Assembly (NCBI GenBank): GCA_015523335.1
Contig: WAKM01000034.1
Coordinates: 1-43,871, forward strand
Source of the DNA: Archaeoglobaceae archaeon
GTDB taxonomy: Archaea > Halobacteriota > Archaeoglobi > Archaeoglobales > Archaeoglobaceae
Direction of reading: 5' to 3'
Length of the DNA stretch: 43,871 nucleotides
Shown: one piece after another, positions 9,501 to 17,628 of the stretch
Position numbering within the stretch: the stretch's first letter is position 1
How the letters are laid out: every line of letters starts with the position of its first letter
Program-made: the position numbers and the translations under genes
The notes under the pieces: model-generated
Databases searched by the model: none
Told to the model about the DNA's origin: nothing
What the model saw: the letters and a program-made list of their open reading frames with translations, nothing else

Positions 9501-10009
9501 AAGCCGTACTTGAGAAGGAGAGAAGGGAGATCCTCGATAGAATAAAGAGATACGAACAGATGAAGAGAGAAGCTTTCTTTAAGGTCTTCAACGCGATAAA
9601 TGAGAACTTCAAAGAAATCGTTAAGGAGCTTGCGAACGGAGAGGGGGAGTTGTATTTGGACGGAAACGATCCGTTCAACAGCGGTTTGCACATAAAGTTT
9701 AAGCCGTTCGGGAAGAGGGTTCAGAAGCTTGAGGCTATGAGCGGTGGGGAAAAGAGCTTAGCCGCTTTAGCATTGATATTTGCGATTCAAAGGTATAAGC
9801 CCGCTCCTTTCTACGTTTTCGATGAGGTAGACATGTTTTTAGACGGCGTGAACGTTGGCAGAGTTGCCAAGATGATAAAGAGACTTTCGAAGGATGCTCA
9901 GTTCATCGTAATTTCTCTGAGGAAGCCGATGCTTGAGATGGCCGATGCCGTGATAGGTGTTACGAGAGGTGAGGACTCATCGATAGTCACGGCGATCCGA
10001 TTGAGATAA
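6569..10009 (+). CDS. smc: Chromosome segregation protein SMC
   Basis: A full-length SMC ATPase of 1146 residues. Walker A is GPNGSGKS at 30-37, followed by a long coiled coil to about residue 500, the hinge domain from about 505 to 660 (starting near GTVAQLGEV, with glycine-rich turns), the returning coiled coil, the ABC signature MSGGEKS near 1058 and Walker B FYVFDEVD with D1085 and the catalytic Glu. It forms a ring with ScpA and ScpB, the next two genes, to organise the chromosome. No truncation or frameshift is visible. Its 3' end overlaps a reading frame continuous with ScpA. Confidence 0.97.
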   Translation: MFIKRISLKNFKSFKKAEITFDYPFVAVSGPNGSGKSNIVDSILFCLGLTSSSKALRADKLTDLIRIGSNEAEVEITFTNGLKIKRRVKKTDKGYYSYYYLNGKSVSYSEIERVLVDLGLQNDYNIVMQGDVTRIAEMSPIQRRKIIDDIAGISEFDEKKEKALQELDVVRENIEKLEAVIAEVNLRLESLRKDREEALRYKALLEEREKFQNYLRAHKYLSLRKRKESLENEIEQLELEKDELARKIIKINLRLQELNTKAEELSEKIAKIGDIRFKQIQNEILKINSEIEAIKRSEKIYRNELKKLEEERTQILLSISKLREELEGVKREIGELSIQRTSIIGLVEDIHRKIVFVKAKLEELGEQFKQLKDELIGKKEELDRFKERRSELIRKRDRLLEALRRIGMEIDDLELEKERIKIENIFDDLKRKKIEFEKAEKKLRALIDRRNDIDKKIFALRDELARIEEEIKSKEIELTKVRTELSAMERFSKAVELVLEAKEKGILRNVHGTVAQLGEVKEDFALALEVAAGNALQFIVVETEDDAVEAVKYLKRIDGGRASFIPLNKIRNFSVYLDYSILREGGVIDYAVNLIKCDKKFKPVFEFIYRDTLVVDSIDTAKRLMDGRRIVTLDGDLIEKSGIITGGSVQKKKGVLLSKELLNKESKLREEINRLMQRKEEIFDKLKREENLRRSIQAEIDELNVTIAQLKSEISAMNLRIEDSQRLLDSIKLKLNEKRVEMAELYSEAEKVEEELRDVEKAIAKLRDEIETLEGKMKDSEVAKLTKDLERLKEEYSRNKEILMNIEGRLKNAELRREQIERSIEEKEGGLKQIEFRTGEINKEIENGRKRIEELKLRLEELSKEEEEVSKEAKKLRMERDKILDEIRKLEGEKSKAEFGIKAIEERLKAKAEELNEVVKELEGLEVVEVEELPPLAIVEKRLKEIEAQIAEFGEVNMKAIQEYEEVKARRDDLLNKKAVLEKERREILDRIKRYEQMKREAFFKVFNAINENFKEIVKELANGEGELYLDGNDPFNSGLHIKFKPFGKRVQKLEAMSGGEKSLAALALIFAIQRYKPAPFYVFDEVDMFLDGVNVGRVAKMIKRLSKDAQFIVISLRKPMLEMADAVIGVTRGEDSSIVTAIRLR

Positions 10010-10011
10010 TT

Positions 10012-10662
10012 GTGGACATGGCTAAGAAGGGGGAGATCGATCCCTGGAACATCGACGTGGTTGAATTAGCGGATAAATTCCTTAAGAAAGTGGAAGAATT
10101 GGACTTAAGATTTTCTGCGAGGGTTCTGCTTTACGCGGCGATTCTGGTTAGAATGAAAGCCGAGATACTTGTGAGTGAAGCCGTATTCAATGAAGATGAG
10201 GAAGAGATTGTTGAAGAAGAATTTGAGGAGGTATTGCCAGAAATCGATCTGAACTTTGAGATATCTATAGAAGAAGACTCGATCAAAAATCCAGAGATAA
10301 AGCCAAAGAGACCGAGAAGATATACAACCTTACATGAGTTAATAAAAGAGCTAAGAAAGGCAGAAATGCTTGAAGTTAAGAAGAGGAAACGGAGAGTTGT
10401 AAAAGCAAAAGCTGAGGACTCGAACATCTTGGAGGTTCCGCATGAGGAAGACATAGAGGAAACTATAAACAAGGTTTACGAGGAACTATTGGGTGAATTT
10501 AAACTTAGACCTGTGATTTCATTCTTTAAGCTCACCAGAAGCTTCGATTCGAGTAAACTGGTCTCGTACTATATCTCCATTTTGCATTTAGCATACCGAA
10601 GGAAAATAGAGTTATCTCAGGAGAGGTTTTACGAAGATATAAAAATCAAGCCGCTCAGCTGA
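10012..10662 (+). CDS. scpA: Segregation and condensation protein ScpA (kleisin)
   Basis: A 216-residue kleisin linking the SMC heads. The N-terminal signature KKGEIDPWNIDVVELADKF is diagnostic and binds the SMC neck. A C-terminal winged helix (FKLRPVISFFKLTRSFDSSKLVSYYISILHLAYRRKIEL) binds the SMC cap; these are separated by an acidic linker with EEE runs. The nearest normal start codon is GTG at 10012, with ATG at 10018, but the same frame reads GDPIEIIV just upstream, inside smc, and resembles the usual ScpA N-terminus. Initiation could therefore be further upstream at a rare codon, or the match is incidental. The ScpA stop is 4 bases from the scpB ATG. Confidence 0.9.
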   Translation: MDMAKKGEIDPWNIDVVELADKFLKKVEELDLRFSARVLLYAAILVRMKAEILVSEAVFNEDEEEIVEEEFEEVLPEIDLNFEISIEEDSIKNPEIKPKRPRRYTTLHELIKELRKAEMLEVKKRKRRVVKAKAEDSNILEVPHEEDIEETINKVYEELLGEFKLRPVISFFKLTRSFDSSKLVSYYISILHLAYRRKIELSQERFYEDIKIKPLS

Positions 10663-10666
10663 TAAT

Positions 10667-11176
10667 ATGGATATTGTTAGGATAGTTGAAGCTATTCTTT
10701 TCTCAGCCACTGAGCCGCTTTCATCCATCAGCATTGCGAGAATCGCTAAGACAAGCATTAAGGAAGTAGAATCCGCACTTCAAAAGTTAATTGAGGAGTA
10801 TTCTTCCAGAGACTCTGCGATAGAGATCGTCAAGATTAAGGATAAGTATCTTATGAGGGTTAAGCCAGCCTATCAGAAGTTCGTGGGCAAATTCGTCGAA
10901 AGCGAACTCGATAAGGGATGTTTGAGAACTTTGGCAATCATAGCGATAAAACAACCGATAGAACTCAGCAAGTTGGCTAAGATAAGAGGTAATCGTTGCT
11001 ACGAGCACGTTAAAAAGCTTGAGGAGATGGGATTAATCAAGGCTGAGAAGAAAGGTAGAACGAAGGTTCTGACGACTACTAAAGACTTCGCCGTTTACTT
11101 CGGCTTAAATACCGATGATCCGGAGGAGATCAAGAGGTTGCTCAAGTCGGATCTTGAAAGGTTTATAAGAACTTAG
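10667..11176 (+). CDS. scpB: Segregation and condensation protein ScpB
   Basis: A 169-residue ScpB with two winged-helix domains. The first begins VRIVEAILFSATEPLS, the typical ScpB opening. The second holds LRTLAIIAIKQPIELSKLAKIRG and a G-rich turn before KVLTTTKDFAVYFGL. It dimerises and binds the ScpA linker in the SMC complex. The ATG is four bases after the scpA stop, so smc-scpA-scpB form one operon. The order and completeness are normal for archaea that keep the bacterial-type condensin set. Confidence 0.92.
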   Translation: MDIVRIVEAILFSATEPLSSISIARIAKTSIKEVESALQKLIEEYSSRDSAIEIVKIKDKYLMRVKPAYQKFVGKFVESELDKGCLRTLAIIAIKQPIELSKLAKIRGNRCYEHVKKLEEMGLIKAEKKGRTKVLTTTKDFAVYFGLNTDDPEEIKRLLKSDLERFIRT

Positions 11177-11189
11177 ACGAATTTCGATC

Positions 11190-11813
11190 ATGCGACCGAT
11201 AAGAATCGTTACCCCGCCACTCATGGCGAACGCTTACCTATTGCTCGATGATGTTCCGAGTTTGATCGACGCCGGGGGGGATTCGTCGTTCATAGTCAAA
11301 GCTGTAAGCAAACACGTTAATCCAAAGGAGATAGAGTTCGTATTCCTAACGCACTCACATTTCGATCACGCGATGGCTTGCGTAGATCTGAAACGCTGGT
11401 TCGGCTGTAAGATAGTGATGCACGAGAGGGAGTTCGAACTGCTCAAGAGCGGATACACGCTTTTCGGATACAGATTCTACGTCGAGCCGGATGTGCTTGT
11501 GAAGGGAGGAGAAAGATTCAGGCTGGGCGAGATTGAGCTTGAAGTTATCCACACCCCCGGACACACTCCGGGAAGCGTATGCTACTACGAGCCGAACAAG
11601 AAATGGCTCTTCAGCGGGGATACGGTATTCGCTCACGGTGCCTTCGGAAGGGTAGATCTGCCCAGAGGTAACAGCTTCGAGCTGATAAGTTCGCTGGAGA
11701 AGCTAGCAAAATTGGATGTATCGGTGTTGTATCCGGGACATGAGGATGTAGTTGAAGGGAACGCGAGGGATCACATCCTTAAAGCCCTCGAAATAGCTAG
11801 GATGATACTCTGA
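11190..11813 (+). CDS. Metallo-beta-lactamase fold hydrolase (glyoxalase II-like)
   Basis: A 207-residue single-domain MBL hydrolase. The metal site is complete: THSHFDHA (H55, H57, D59, H60), HTPGHTPGS, the bridging Asp in SGDTVF, and the final His in YPGHED. This set fits thioester or phosphodiester hydrolases related to glyoxalase II. The substrate cannot be inferred, and nothing in the neighbourhood narrows it. It follows scpB by 13 bases and precedes the TrmJ-like gene by 12, so it may be the sixth member of a transcript that starts with the coiled-coil gene. Confidence 0.82.
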   Translation: MRPIRIVTPPLMANAYLLLDDVPSLIDAGGDSSFIVKAVSKHVNPKEIEFVFLTHSHFDHAMACVDLKRWFGCKIVMHEREFELLKSGYTLFGYRFYVEPDVLVKGGERFRLGEIELEVIHTPGHTPGSVCYYEPNKKWLFSGDTVFAHGAFGRVDLPRGNSFELISSLEKLAKLDVSVLYPGHEDVVEGNARDHILKALEIARMIL

Positions 11814-11825
11814 GAGAGGTGCGAA

Positions 11826-12548
11826 ATGAGGATCGGCGTCCTTCTTGTTGAGCTTAAGATACCCGAGAACGTAGGCTTTATAGCGAGGGTTATGAAGAAC
11901 TTCGGATTTAGCGAACTCTACCTTTATAACTGCAAAGTTACGGAGCAATCATACGTAACCGCGGCGCATGCCAAGGATGTTCTCGAGAACGCCGTGAGAT
12001 TGAATAGTTTCGAAGAGATACTTGAACACGGGAACATCCTAATCGGAACGACTGGAGTTACCGCCAAGGCTCAGGAGAGATACATCAGAAAGCCTATTTT
12101 CAGTCCTGAGGAGCTTAGGGCATTTTTGGAGGGCAAAGACGGAAAAGTCATCGTAGCGTTCGGGAGGGAGGATTACGGACTCTTCGACGAAGAACTCGAA
12201 CTCTGCCACATGATCGTTACAATTCCGACGAATCCAGAATATCCGGTTATGAACGTCAGTCATGCCGTTGCCGTTATCTTATACGAGCTAAGCAAAGGGA
12301 GATACGGGGTTGAGGAGAAGACTTATGCGACTGCTAAAGACATAGAAAATCTCGTTGCGAACTTCGAAAAGCTAATGAAAGCCGTCTGGTATCCCAAGCA
12401 CAGAATAGACAGAACGATAATAGCTTTAAGAAGGATACTCGGCAGATCACTAATTACGAGGAGGGAGCTTACGGTTCTTCACGGAATAGTCACTAAGTCT
12501 ATAACTTACGTTGAGAAACTCAAGAAGGAGCTTGAGAATTGTAAGTGA
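11826..12548 (+). CDS. trmJ: tRNA 2'-O-methyltransferase, TrmJ-like (SPOUT)
   Basis: A 240-residue SPOUT-class RNA methyltransferase. The N-terminus VELKIPENVGFIARVMKNFG contains the motif 1 Asn and Arg. FGREDYGL at residues 112-119 and IPTNPEYPVMNVSHAVA at 133-149 form the knotted SAM site. Archaeal TrmJ methylates the 2'-O of cytidine 32 in tRNA; other SpoU enzymes have similar motifs, so the exact target is an inference. A helical C-terminal extension of about 80 residues fits the TrmJ dimer arm. A GAGAGGTG ribosome site precedes the ATG. The gene is convergent with the helicase, the two stops abutting at 12548/12549. Confidence 0.82.
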   Translation: MRIGVLLVELKIPENVGFIARVMKNFGFSELYLYNCKVTEQSYVTAAHAKDVLENAVRLNSFEEILEHGNILIGTTGVTAKAQERYIRKPIFSPEELRAFLEGKDGKVIVAFGREDYGLFDEELELCHMIVTIPTNPEYPVMNVSHAVAVILYELSKGRYGVEEKTYATAKDIENLVANFEKLMKAVWYPKHRIDRTIIALRRILGRSLITRRELTVLHGIVTKSITYVEKLKKELENCK

Positions 12549-14519
12549 TCAGCAAAGCTCGACAAGCCTACCTTCCGCTTTGACGAATTCCAAGAATTTC
12601 CTGTAAGTTTCGTGCAAGTTCAAAGTTTCGGCATCGCCAACGCATATCAGTTTTCGCTTAGCCCTCGTTAAAGCGGTATTGAGCCTTCTCAAATCCTTCA
12701 GAAATCCCAAATCTCCATCTTTATTGCTCCTGACGAACGAAATGATTATGATCTCCTTTTCCCTACCCTGATAGCCGTCGACTGTGCTTATTTCCACTGT
12801 TTCCCCTATAACGGATCGAAGCAGATCCACCTGATCGTCGTAGGGAGTTATTACGCCTATCCACTCTGCCTTTACTTTCATCTCAAGCAACCTTTCAACG
12901 ATCTCCCCGACTATCTCAGCTTCAAGCGGGTTTTCCCTTGAAAGAGATCCTTTTCTTTGCCTTTCCCATTTATTCGGACAATTGGATGTATCGACGAAAA
13001 CCAGCACTTCTTCGGGATCGAGAATTTCGTCCCAAGGACTTCCGAATTTAGGTTTTTCAACGCCGAGATCCGAAAGCGTAATTCCCTTAACGCTCTCATC
13101 GGACTTAAGCCTGCCGTCGTAAAACTCCTTGCTCGGAAACATCATGAGCTTCTCGTTCATTCTATACTGAACGTCGAGCATCTTAGAATTCTGAGGAAAT
13201 CTCTCTATTAGCTTTTCAAACAGTGTTTCGCTCAGCTCCTTAGCTTCTTCGCTCAGAATCGTCGGAGGCAGTTGCTTGTGGTCTCCGGCTAAAACGAACC
13301 TCTTAGCTTTTGCGATCGGAATGAGGACGCTCGGAATCGTTGCCTGAGTTGCCTCATCTACAACTGCAACGTCGAACTCTATGTCCTTAATGAAATCGAG
13401 AGCGGCGGAAGAATTCGTGCTCAAAATTACCTGAGTGCGATCGATAACATCCCTAACTATTTCATCCTCGGTCTCCTTCGCCTTATCTAAAAGCTTCTGA
13501 ATTCTTCTATTCAGCTCGATCCACTTAGCCATGGACTTTATCTTTTCAACGCTCAAACCTCTCGCTTTTCTCCCGCTTTTTGCAAGCCTCAGAATTTCCT
13601 CATCGCTCAAACCCCTTCTAAGCTGCGGAATCGGCTTAACGTAGCCGTCCCTTACCTTCATCAATCTTTCAGCTTCTTCCCTGAGCTTTCTTACTTCTCC
13701 GAACTTGGAATGGACTTCCACATGATGGGAAAGAGTGGACTGCTTCAGATGCTTTGAAACCCTCGAAGGATGACCCAATCTGACGAGTCTAACCTTTCCG
13801 AAAAGTCTTTCCACGAGGTTATCAACGGCAATGTTGCTTTCTGCGGTGGCGAGAACTTTACTACCCCTCTTAACCTCTTGCAGAATAAATTCCGCCAGCG
13901 TTCTCGTTTTTCCCGTTCCGAACGGTCCGTGGATGAGAAAGAAATCCTTGCTTCCCAACGCCAAGCTTACAGCTTCTCTCTGACTTTCGTTCAATCCTTC
14001 ATCGAACGGTTCGAAATCTATTGGTTTGAGCTTCTCCGGTTTTCTTAAGCCCAACGCGAACTCCAAAGCTCTCATACCGATCTCGCTAAGGTTGTCTAAA
14101 TTTTCCATCATCCTTCTGAACGTTATGTCGTTCGCGTAGAGATCTATCCTAACGTTCTTTAAAGCCCATTTGGGAACGGATTCGAGTGCAACCACTACGA
14201 ACCTAGTCCCCTTTTCGGTTACGATTCCAACGAGATCACTGGCTAACGGTTTGCCCTTGCTTATGAGAACGAGGTCGCCTACGCCTATTTCCGTTTTGAA
14301 CGGTTTCGACCTTCCGTATTTAACGAGCTTGTAGCCGAATTCCTGCCCGATTACTTTGCCGTTCAGATTCAAAATAGCCCTGCCCAACCTCTCCCTTTGC
14401 TCTCCGCTGAGTTTTCGCATCTCCTCCCGCATCGCATCTATTTCCGCTTTCCTTTCGATCTCCAAAAGCCGCTTGAGCTTTCGGATGTATCTTTGTAGTT
14501 CCTTACGGCAAGTCTTCAT
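12549..14519 (-). CDS. IGHMBP2/UPF1-like superfamily 1B helicase
   Basis: A 656-residue SF1B helicase of the archaeal IGHMBP2 group. A coiled N-terminal region and a beta-barrel of about 120 residues precede the motor. Walker A is GPFGTGKT near residues 198-205, motif Ia follows, motif II is DEAT near 388, motif III is GDHKQLPPT, and [16 protein letters not shown] and TALTRAKRK supply motifs IV-VI. Members unwind DNA or RNA 5' to 3'; the substrate is unknown here. The frame stays open to 14567, but 14541-14598 encodes a box C/D RNA on the same strand, so the start is placed at the ATG at 14519. No good ribosome site is seen. Confidence 0.88.
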   Translation of the reverse strand: MKTCRKELQRYIRKLKRLLEIERKAEIDAMREEMRKLSGEQRERLGRAILNLNGKVIGQEFGYKLVKYGRSKPFKTEIGVGDLVLISKGKPLASDLVGIVTEKGTRFVVVALESVPKWALKNVRIDLYANDITFRRMMENLDNLSEIGMRALEFALGLRKPEKLKPIDFEPFDEGLNESQREAVSLALGSKDFFLIHGPFGTGKTRTLAEFILQEVKRGSKVLATAESNIAVDNLVERLFGKVRLVRLGHPSRVSKHLKQSTLSHHVEVHSKFGEVRKLREEAERLMKVRDGYVKPIPQLRRGLSDEEILRLAKSGRKARGLSVEKIKSMAKWIELNRRIQKLLDKAKETEDEIVRDVIDRTQVILSTNSSAALDFIKDIEFDVAVVDEATQATIPSVLIPIAKAKRFVLAGDHKQLPPTILSEEAKELSETLFEKLIERFPQNSKMLDVQYRMNEKLMMFPSKEFYDGRLKSDESVKGITLSDLGVEKPKFGSPWDEILDPEEVLVFVDTSNCPNKWERQRKGSLSRENPLEAEIVGEIVERLLEMKVKAEWIGVITPYDDQVDLLRSVIGETVEISTVDGYQGREKEIIIISFVRSNKDGDLGFLKDLRRLNTALTRAKRKLICVGDAETLNLHETYRKFLEFVKAEGRLVELC

Positions 14520-14540
14520 GCTGATTTTGCGGATTACGGT

Positions 14541-14598
14541 ATCCTCAGCCGCAGGAAATTTCATCACGAATCAGAGCGACCGAAACTCATCATCGGCG
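14541..14598 (-). ncRNA. Box C/D guide sRNA upstream of the helicase
   Basis: Reading the minus strand 5' to 3': box C ATGATGA (14593-14587), guide GTTTCGGTCGCT (12 bases), box D' CTGA (14574-14571), spacer TTC, box C' GTGATGA (14567-14561), guide AATTTCCTGCGG (12 bases), box D CTGA (14548-14545). This is the compact archaeal dual-guide layout. Such RNAs bind L7Ae, Nop5 and fibrillarin and direct 2'-O-methylation of the target base paired five positions before D or D'. The implied targets read AGCGACCGAAAC and CCGCAGGAAATT, each with an adenosine at the methylated place; I could not place them in an rRNA or tRNA. A TATA-like TTTTTATCG at 14627-14619 is correctly spaced for a 5' end near 14597. 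Confidence 0.82.
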
Positions 14599-14630
14599 TA
14601 AAAAAATGAGCAGAATAGCGATAAAAAGTT

Positions 14631-14897
14631 TTAGACTAATTCGGTGGCTACAACCTCTACGCTCTCAACGCCATCTATGCTCTGGATCTTCTCTATGAGC
14701 TCATCGCCTATTCCGCCTTCATCCGGCATAACGGCCATAACGAGGAGAGCCTTCAATCCGAAGGCTATGGGTTCGATCTTGTAGTCCTTGATCTCAACCT
14801 TCTCTGGAGCAACTTCCTTTATCTTTTCGTATATCTTTTCGAGATCGACGTCGACATCTTCGGGCATCACCTTAAGCTTCATGTAGACGTTCCCCAT
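14631..14897 (-). CDS. Translation elongation factor 1-beta
   Basis: An 88-residue archaeal EF-1beta, the guanine nucleotide exchange factor that reloads aEF-1alpha with GTP. It corresponds to the catalytic C-terminal domain of the eukaryotic factor (MKLKVMPEDVDVDLEKIYEKI, the IEPIAFGLKALLVMAVMPDE core and a C-terminal VESVEVV strand). The start is the ATG at 14897, which has GAGGTGG at the right distance upstream; an in-frame GTG at 14906 lies inside that ribosome site. The upstream zinc ribbon gene ends 10 bases before it, so the two are coupled. Confidence 0.95.
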   Translation of the reverse strand: MGNVYMKLKVMPEDVDVDLEKIYEKIKEVAPEKVEIKDYKIEPIAFGLKALLVMAVMPDEGGIGDELIEKIQSIDGVESVEVVATELV

Positions 14898-14907
14898 CCG
14901 AACCACC

Positions 14908-15066
14908 TCACGGCCCTACAAACCCGCAGTTGGGACATTTATACGGATTCGCGAGCTTCCTACACTTTTTGCATCTGTATATCGTCTGACCGCATTCCGG
15001 ACAAGGAAACGCGACGTAATTCGTTCCTATTAAGTTGGCACCGCAAGTTACGCATCTCGCCTCCAT
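14908..15066 (-). CDS. Small zinc ribbon protein, HVO_2753-type
   Basis: A 52-residue protein. It contains four paired-cysteine knuckles: CVTC, CPEC, CKKC and CPNC, spaced for two zinc sites, ending NCGFVGP. Such proteins (HVO_2753 family in halophiles) are widespread in archaea next to EF-1beta; a role in RNA or translation is suspected but unproven. The ATG at 15066 is chosen because GGAGGTG lies six bases upstream; another ATG at 15072 overlaps the stop of the kinase gene directly behind the ribosome site and has no spacing. It lies between the kinase and aEF-1beta in one tight operon. Confidence 0.88.
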   Translation of the reverse strand: MEARCVTCGANLIGTNYVAFPCPECGQTIYRCKKCRKLANPYKCPNCGFVGP

Positions 15067-15071
15067 CAGCA

Positions 15072-15674
15072 TCACCTCCCCTCAACCAACGTGCCTTTCG
15101 CTCTTCCTTTAGTTATATAATCTTTTACCCTGTTGGCAAAAAGCCCGTTGCAGATAAAGGTATCCATTCCACACTCGACCATGAGTTTCGGGGCGTATTT
15201 GTCCAAGCAAGTTTGAATTCCGATCAGCTGAGAAGCCCGAATACGTTCGACAACCCTGTCGTTTAATATTATACCGTCGACGTTCGTCAGCTTTACGACG
15301 TTATCGATCCCTAACTTTGACGCGATCCATATAGCTATGCTGTCGGAAGTTACGTCCCAAGAATGCGGAAGCTCGTCGTTCCGCAAGATGAGTTCGTAGG
15401 GAAGCAGAACCTTTATACCTTCAAACTCTATATCTTCGAAGTCTTTGGGCTTTATCGTCTCAACTCCGAAGCTGGAGATGTAATAACCGAACTGCTCCAT
15501 CGCCAAAATCGCCATCCAATGGGCTTGCTCATCTTTAACGTTAAGCCTTCTAATTTGATCCGCAAATATCCAGCCCCCGGGAACTATTAAGATATCCCTG
15601 CCGGTTGAACTCAGGACAGACAGAATCCTCCTTACATTCGATGCCACGCTTCCACCCAACTTTACGACGATCAT
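15072..15674 (-). CDS. mfnE: Amino acid kinase family protein, probably MfnE (methanofuran pathway)
   Basis: A 200-residue amino acid kinase fold protein. It opens with VVKLGGS, a phosphate-binding lysine and glycine loop, followed by IVPGGW, TSDSIAIWIASKLG and KLTNVDGI, the nucleotide-binding segments of the superfamily. The short length and divergent middle resemble the archaeal branch that includes MfnE, which phosphorylates aminomethylfuran methyl phosphate in methanofuran synthesis. That call is by resemblance and by the nearby formylmethanofuran dehydrogenase genes; another small-molecule kinase is possible. The gene heads the operon with the zinc ribbon and aEF-1beta. A tRNA-Pro gene lies 26 bases upstream on the same strand. 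Confidence 0.65.
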   Translation of the reverse strand: MIVVKLGGSVASNVRRILSVLSSTGRDILIVPGGWIFADQIRRLNVKDEQAHWMAILAMEQFGYYISSFGVETIKPKDFEDIEFEGIKVLLPYELILRNDELPHSWDVTSDSIAIWIASKLGIDNVVKLTNVDGIILNDRVVERIRASQLIGIQTCLDKYAPKLMVECGMDTFICNGLFANRVKDYITKGRAKGTLVEGR

Positions 15675-15698
15675 AACTGAAATTTAAAAGGCACTTTG

Positions 15699-15772
<74 letters not shown>

Positions 15773-15815
15773 TCCTAAATACCTAAACCTCCGCTTTTTA
15801 AAGATTTTTCTTGAG

Positions 15816-17141
15816 CTACATTTTAACGGCGATCTCACTTTTACTGCTCAGCTTACGCTTGACACCCTCCAAAATCCTTTCCATGATCTCCAAATCGGAA
15901 AGCAACCCTTCAGCTTCTATGACTTTCTTCAATCTTAAAGGAACGGCGTCCATTCTGTAAGCCGATCCCTCAGCTTCGATTCCCATGACCTTCGAAGGTA
16001 TCACAACGTCGGCTATTTTGCTCGTTAGACTTTCGAACGGATCTACCACTATCAGCGGAATCTTGGCGAGGTATCTGACCGATTCCCTCGGGAAGTGCGC
16101 CGCTGGGTCGGAAGCTATAACCAAGACCGCATCAACGTCTTTGCTCTGCAACAACGAATTCGCGTCAGTTTCTCCGGGGTTATACCAAGGATACCCCCTC
16201 GTGAAGTCGACGGCGAAGGGATATCCGGTTTCCCAGCTCAAAACTTCGTTGAATCCGGTAACGTTGTAGTGTCCTCTCATAGCCATTATGCTGAACTTCG
16301 TGTAACGGTTCAGATCTCTCACAAGCTTAATGGCTTCGGCTATGTTTCTGTGCTTCCCCCTACTCATCGTCAAGCCAACGCCAAAGAATAGGATCCCGAA
16401 CCGGCAGTTTTTCATTCTCTCAGCAAGTTCCATTAACGTTTCCTTTTTAACTCCGCCCACCTCTTCATGTGGGATGTCTCCCTTGTTCAGAATAGTTCTG
16501 AGGGCGTTCAGAACCTCGAAATCGTAACCCGGTTTTACTTTAACGAATAGATCCGCTATTTCGGCGGTTTCGGTTTTTCTAACGTCAACTACGACCAAAA
16601 ACCTCTCCAACTTTCCTTTGTCCGTGAACATACCCCTCGGAAAGAGGGAGTATCGAGACATGTGCCTCGGATGTGCGTGCATCGGATTGCAAGCCCAGTA
16701 AACGACGAGATCTGCTCTGTTCTTTACCTCTCCAAGCGTAACCGAAGGATAACCGACTTCCTGCACGGCTAAAACGCTTGGACCGTGGCAAACGGAGGCT
16801 GTGTTGTCGATTACAGCTCCGAGCAATTCGGCGAGCTCTATTGCCACTTCATGAACCTCGCAACTCGTCGAGGAGAAGCCGTAGAGGAGCGGCTTCTTAG
16901 CCTTCGTCAAAATCTCAACGGCTCTTTTTATCGCTTCGTCGTAACTGACTTCCTTGAAATCCTGTCCTTCTCTGACCATCGGAGCCTTTATCCTGTGCTT
17001 CTTAACAGCTAAAAATCTGTGTGCACCGAACTTACAAGCATTTTCGACTTCCTTGATCTCGTCGTTTTCGACATACACGACTATGTCGTCGCAAAGGCAT
17101 CCGCAAAACGGGCAAACGACGTCTTCAACCCTCAAACTCAT
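15816..17141 (-). CDS. fwdB: Formylmethanofuran dehydrogenase subunit B
   Basis: The 441-residue catalytic subunit of the tungsten or molybdenum formylmethanofuran dehydrogenase, which in Archaeoglobales works in the C1 pathway (oxidative in sulfate reducers that burn lactate, reductive in carbon fixation). CPFCGCLCDD at residues 10-19 binds a [4Fe-4S] cluster. C118 in SVCHGPS is the metal ligand; selenocysteine versions have TGA at this place, so this is the cysteine form. The body is a molybdopterin oxidoreductase fold. It overlaps fwdD by 17 bases. Other subunits (A, C, E, F, G) are not in the window. Confidence 0.94.
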   Translation of the reverse strand: MSLRVEDVVCPFCGCLCDDIVVYVENDEIKEVENACKFGAHRFLAVKKHRIKAPMVREGQDFKEVSYDEAIKRAVEILTKAKKPLLYGFSSTSCEVHEVAIELAELLGAVIDNTASVCHGPSVLAVQEVGYPSVTLGEVKNRADLVVYWACNPMHAHPRHMSRYSLFPRGMFTDKGKLERFLVVVDVRKTETAEIADLFVKVKPGYDFEVLNALRTILNKGDIPHEEVGGVKKETLMELAERMKNCRFGILFFGVGLTMSRGKHRNIAEAIKLVRDLNRYTKFSIMAMRGHYNVTGFNEVLSWETGYPFAVDFTRGYPWYNPGETDANSLLQSKDVDAVLVIASDPAAHFPRESVRYLAKIPLIVVDPFESLTSKIADVVIPSKVMGIEAEGSAYRMDAVPLRLKKVIEAEGLLSDLEIMERILEGVKRKLSSKSEIAVKM

Positions 17142-17505
17142 ACCTCCTCACCAGTTCGTCTCCCCTCAAAACCCTTCCGTCGGCTTTCTCAATCCTGACC
17201 TTGATTCCCTTGAAGCTCGGCATCCCGGTCGAATCCGTTCCAGCCGGAACTACGGCGTTAGCCCAAGGACCCATGGGGATGAAAACTATCCCTCTGTCCA
17301 AGCCCTCGCAAGGCTTGACGTAAACGTTAACATCTCCCGCTTCAGACGTTACTCTCACGACATCTCCATCCTTAACGCCCAATTCCTTCATATCTTCGGG
17401 ATTCATCTCGCAAATGGCGCATGCCTTCATGTAATCCTCGCTACACTTCTGATGGAGGGTTTCACCCTGATGCATCGTCCTTCCGGAGATGAGAATGAAC
17501 TCCAT
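17125..17505 (-). CDS. fwdD: Formylmethanofuran dehydrogenase subunit D
   Basis: A 126-residue protein carrying the molybdopterin dinucleotide-binding domain that in most oxidoreductases is fused to the catalytic subunit; here it is separate, as is usual for Fwd. Features include ISGRTMHQGE, an ICEMNPEDMKELGVKDGDVVRV beta-barrel segment and GIVFIPMGPWANAV. It is the first gene of the fwdDB pair and overlaps fwdB. A TATA-like GTTAAATAATC lies about 25-32 bases upstream (17528-17538), so the message is probably leaderless or nearly so. Confidence 0.93.
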   Translation of the reverse strand: MEFILISGRTMHQGETLHQKCSEDYMKACAICEMNPEDMKELGVKDGDVVRVTSEAGDVNVYVKPCEGLDRGIVFIPMGPWANAVVPAGTDSTGMPSFKGIKVRIEKADGRVLRGDELVRRYEFEG

Positions 17506-17527
17506 GTTTGTCAGAATTAATATTGAT

Positions 17528-17538
17528 TATTTAACGTT
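17528..17538 (-). promoter_or_regulatory. TATA box of the fwdDB operon
   Basis: On the minus strand GTTAAATAATC lies about 23-33 bases before the fwdD ATG (17505), the spacing of an archaeal TATA box for a transcript that starts at or very near the start codon. Read by eye only. Confidence 0.5.
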
Positions 17539-17628
17539 ATTGGTGAAGTTATCGAAGATTCGAAAATCGAGCTCTATTGAATTTTCGCAACGATCTATGC
17601 TAATCGTCGTTTAATCGCTCGGTATGGA

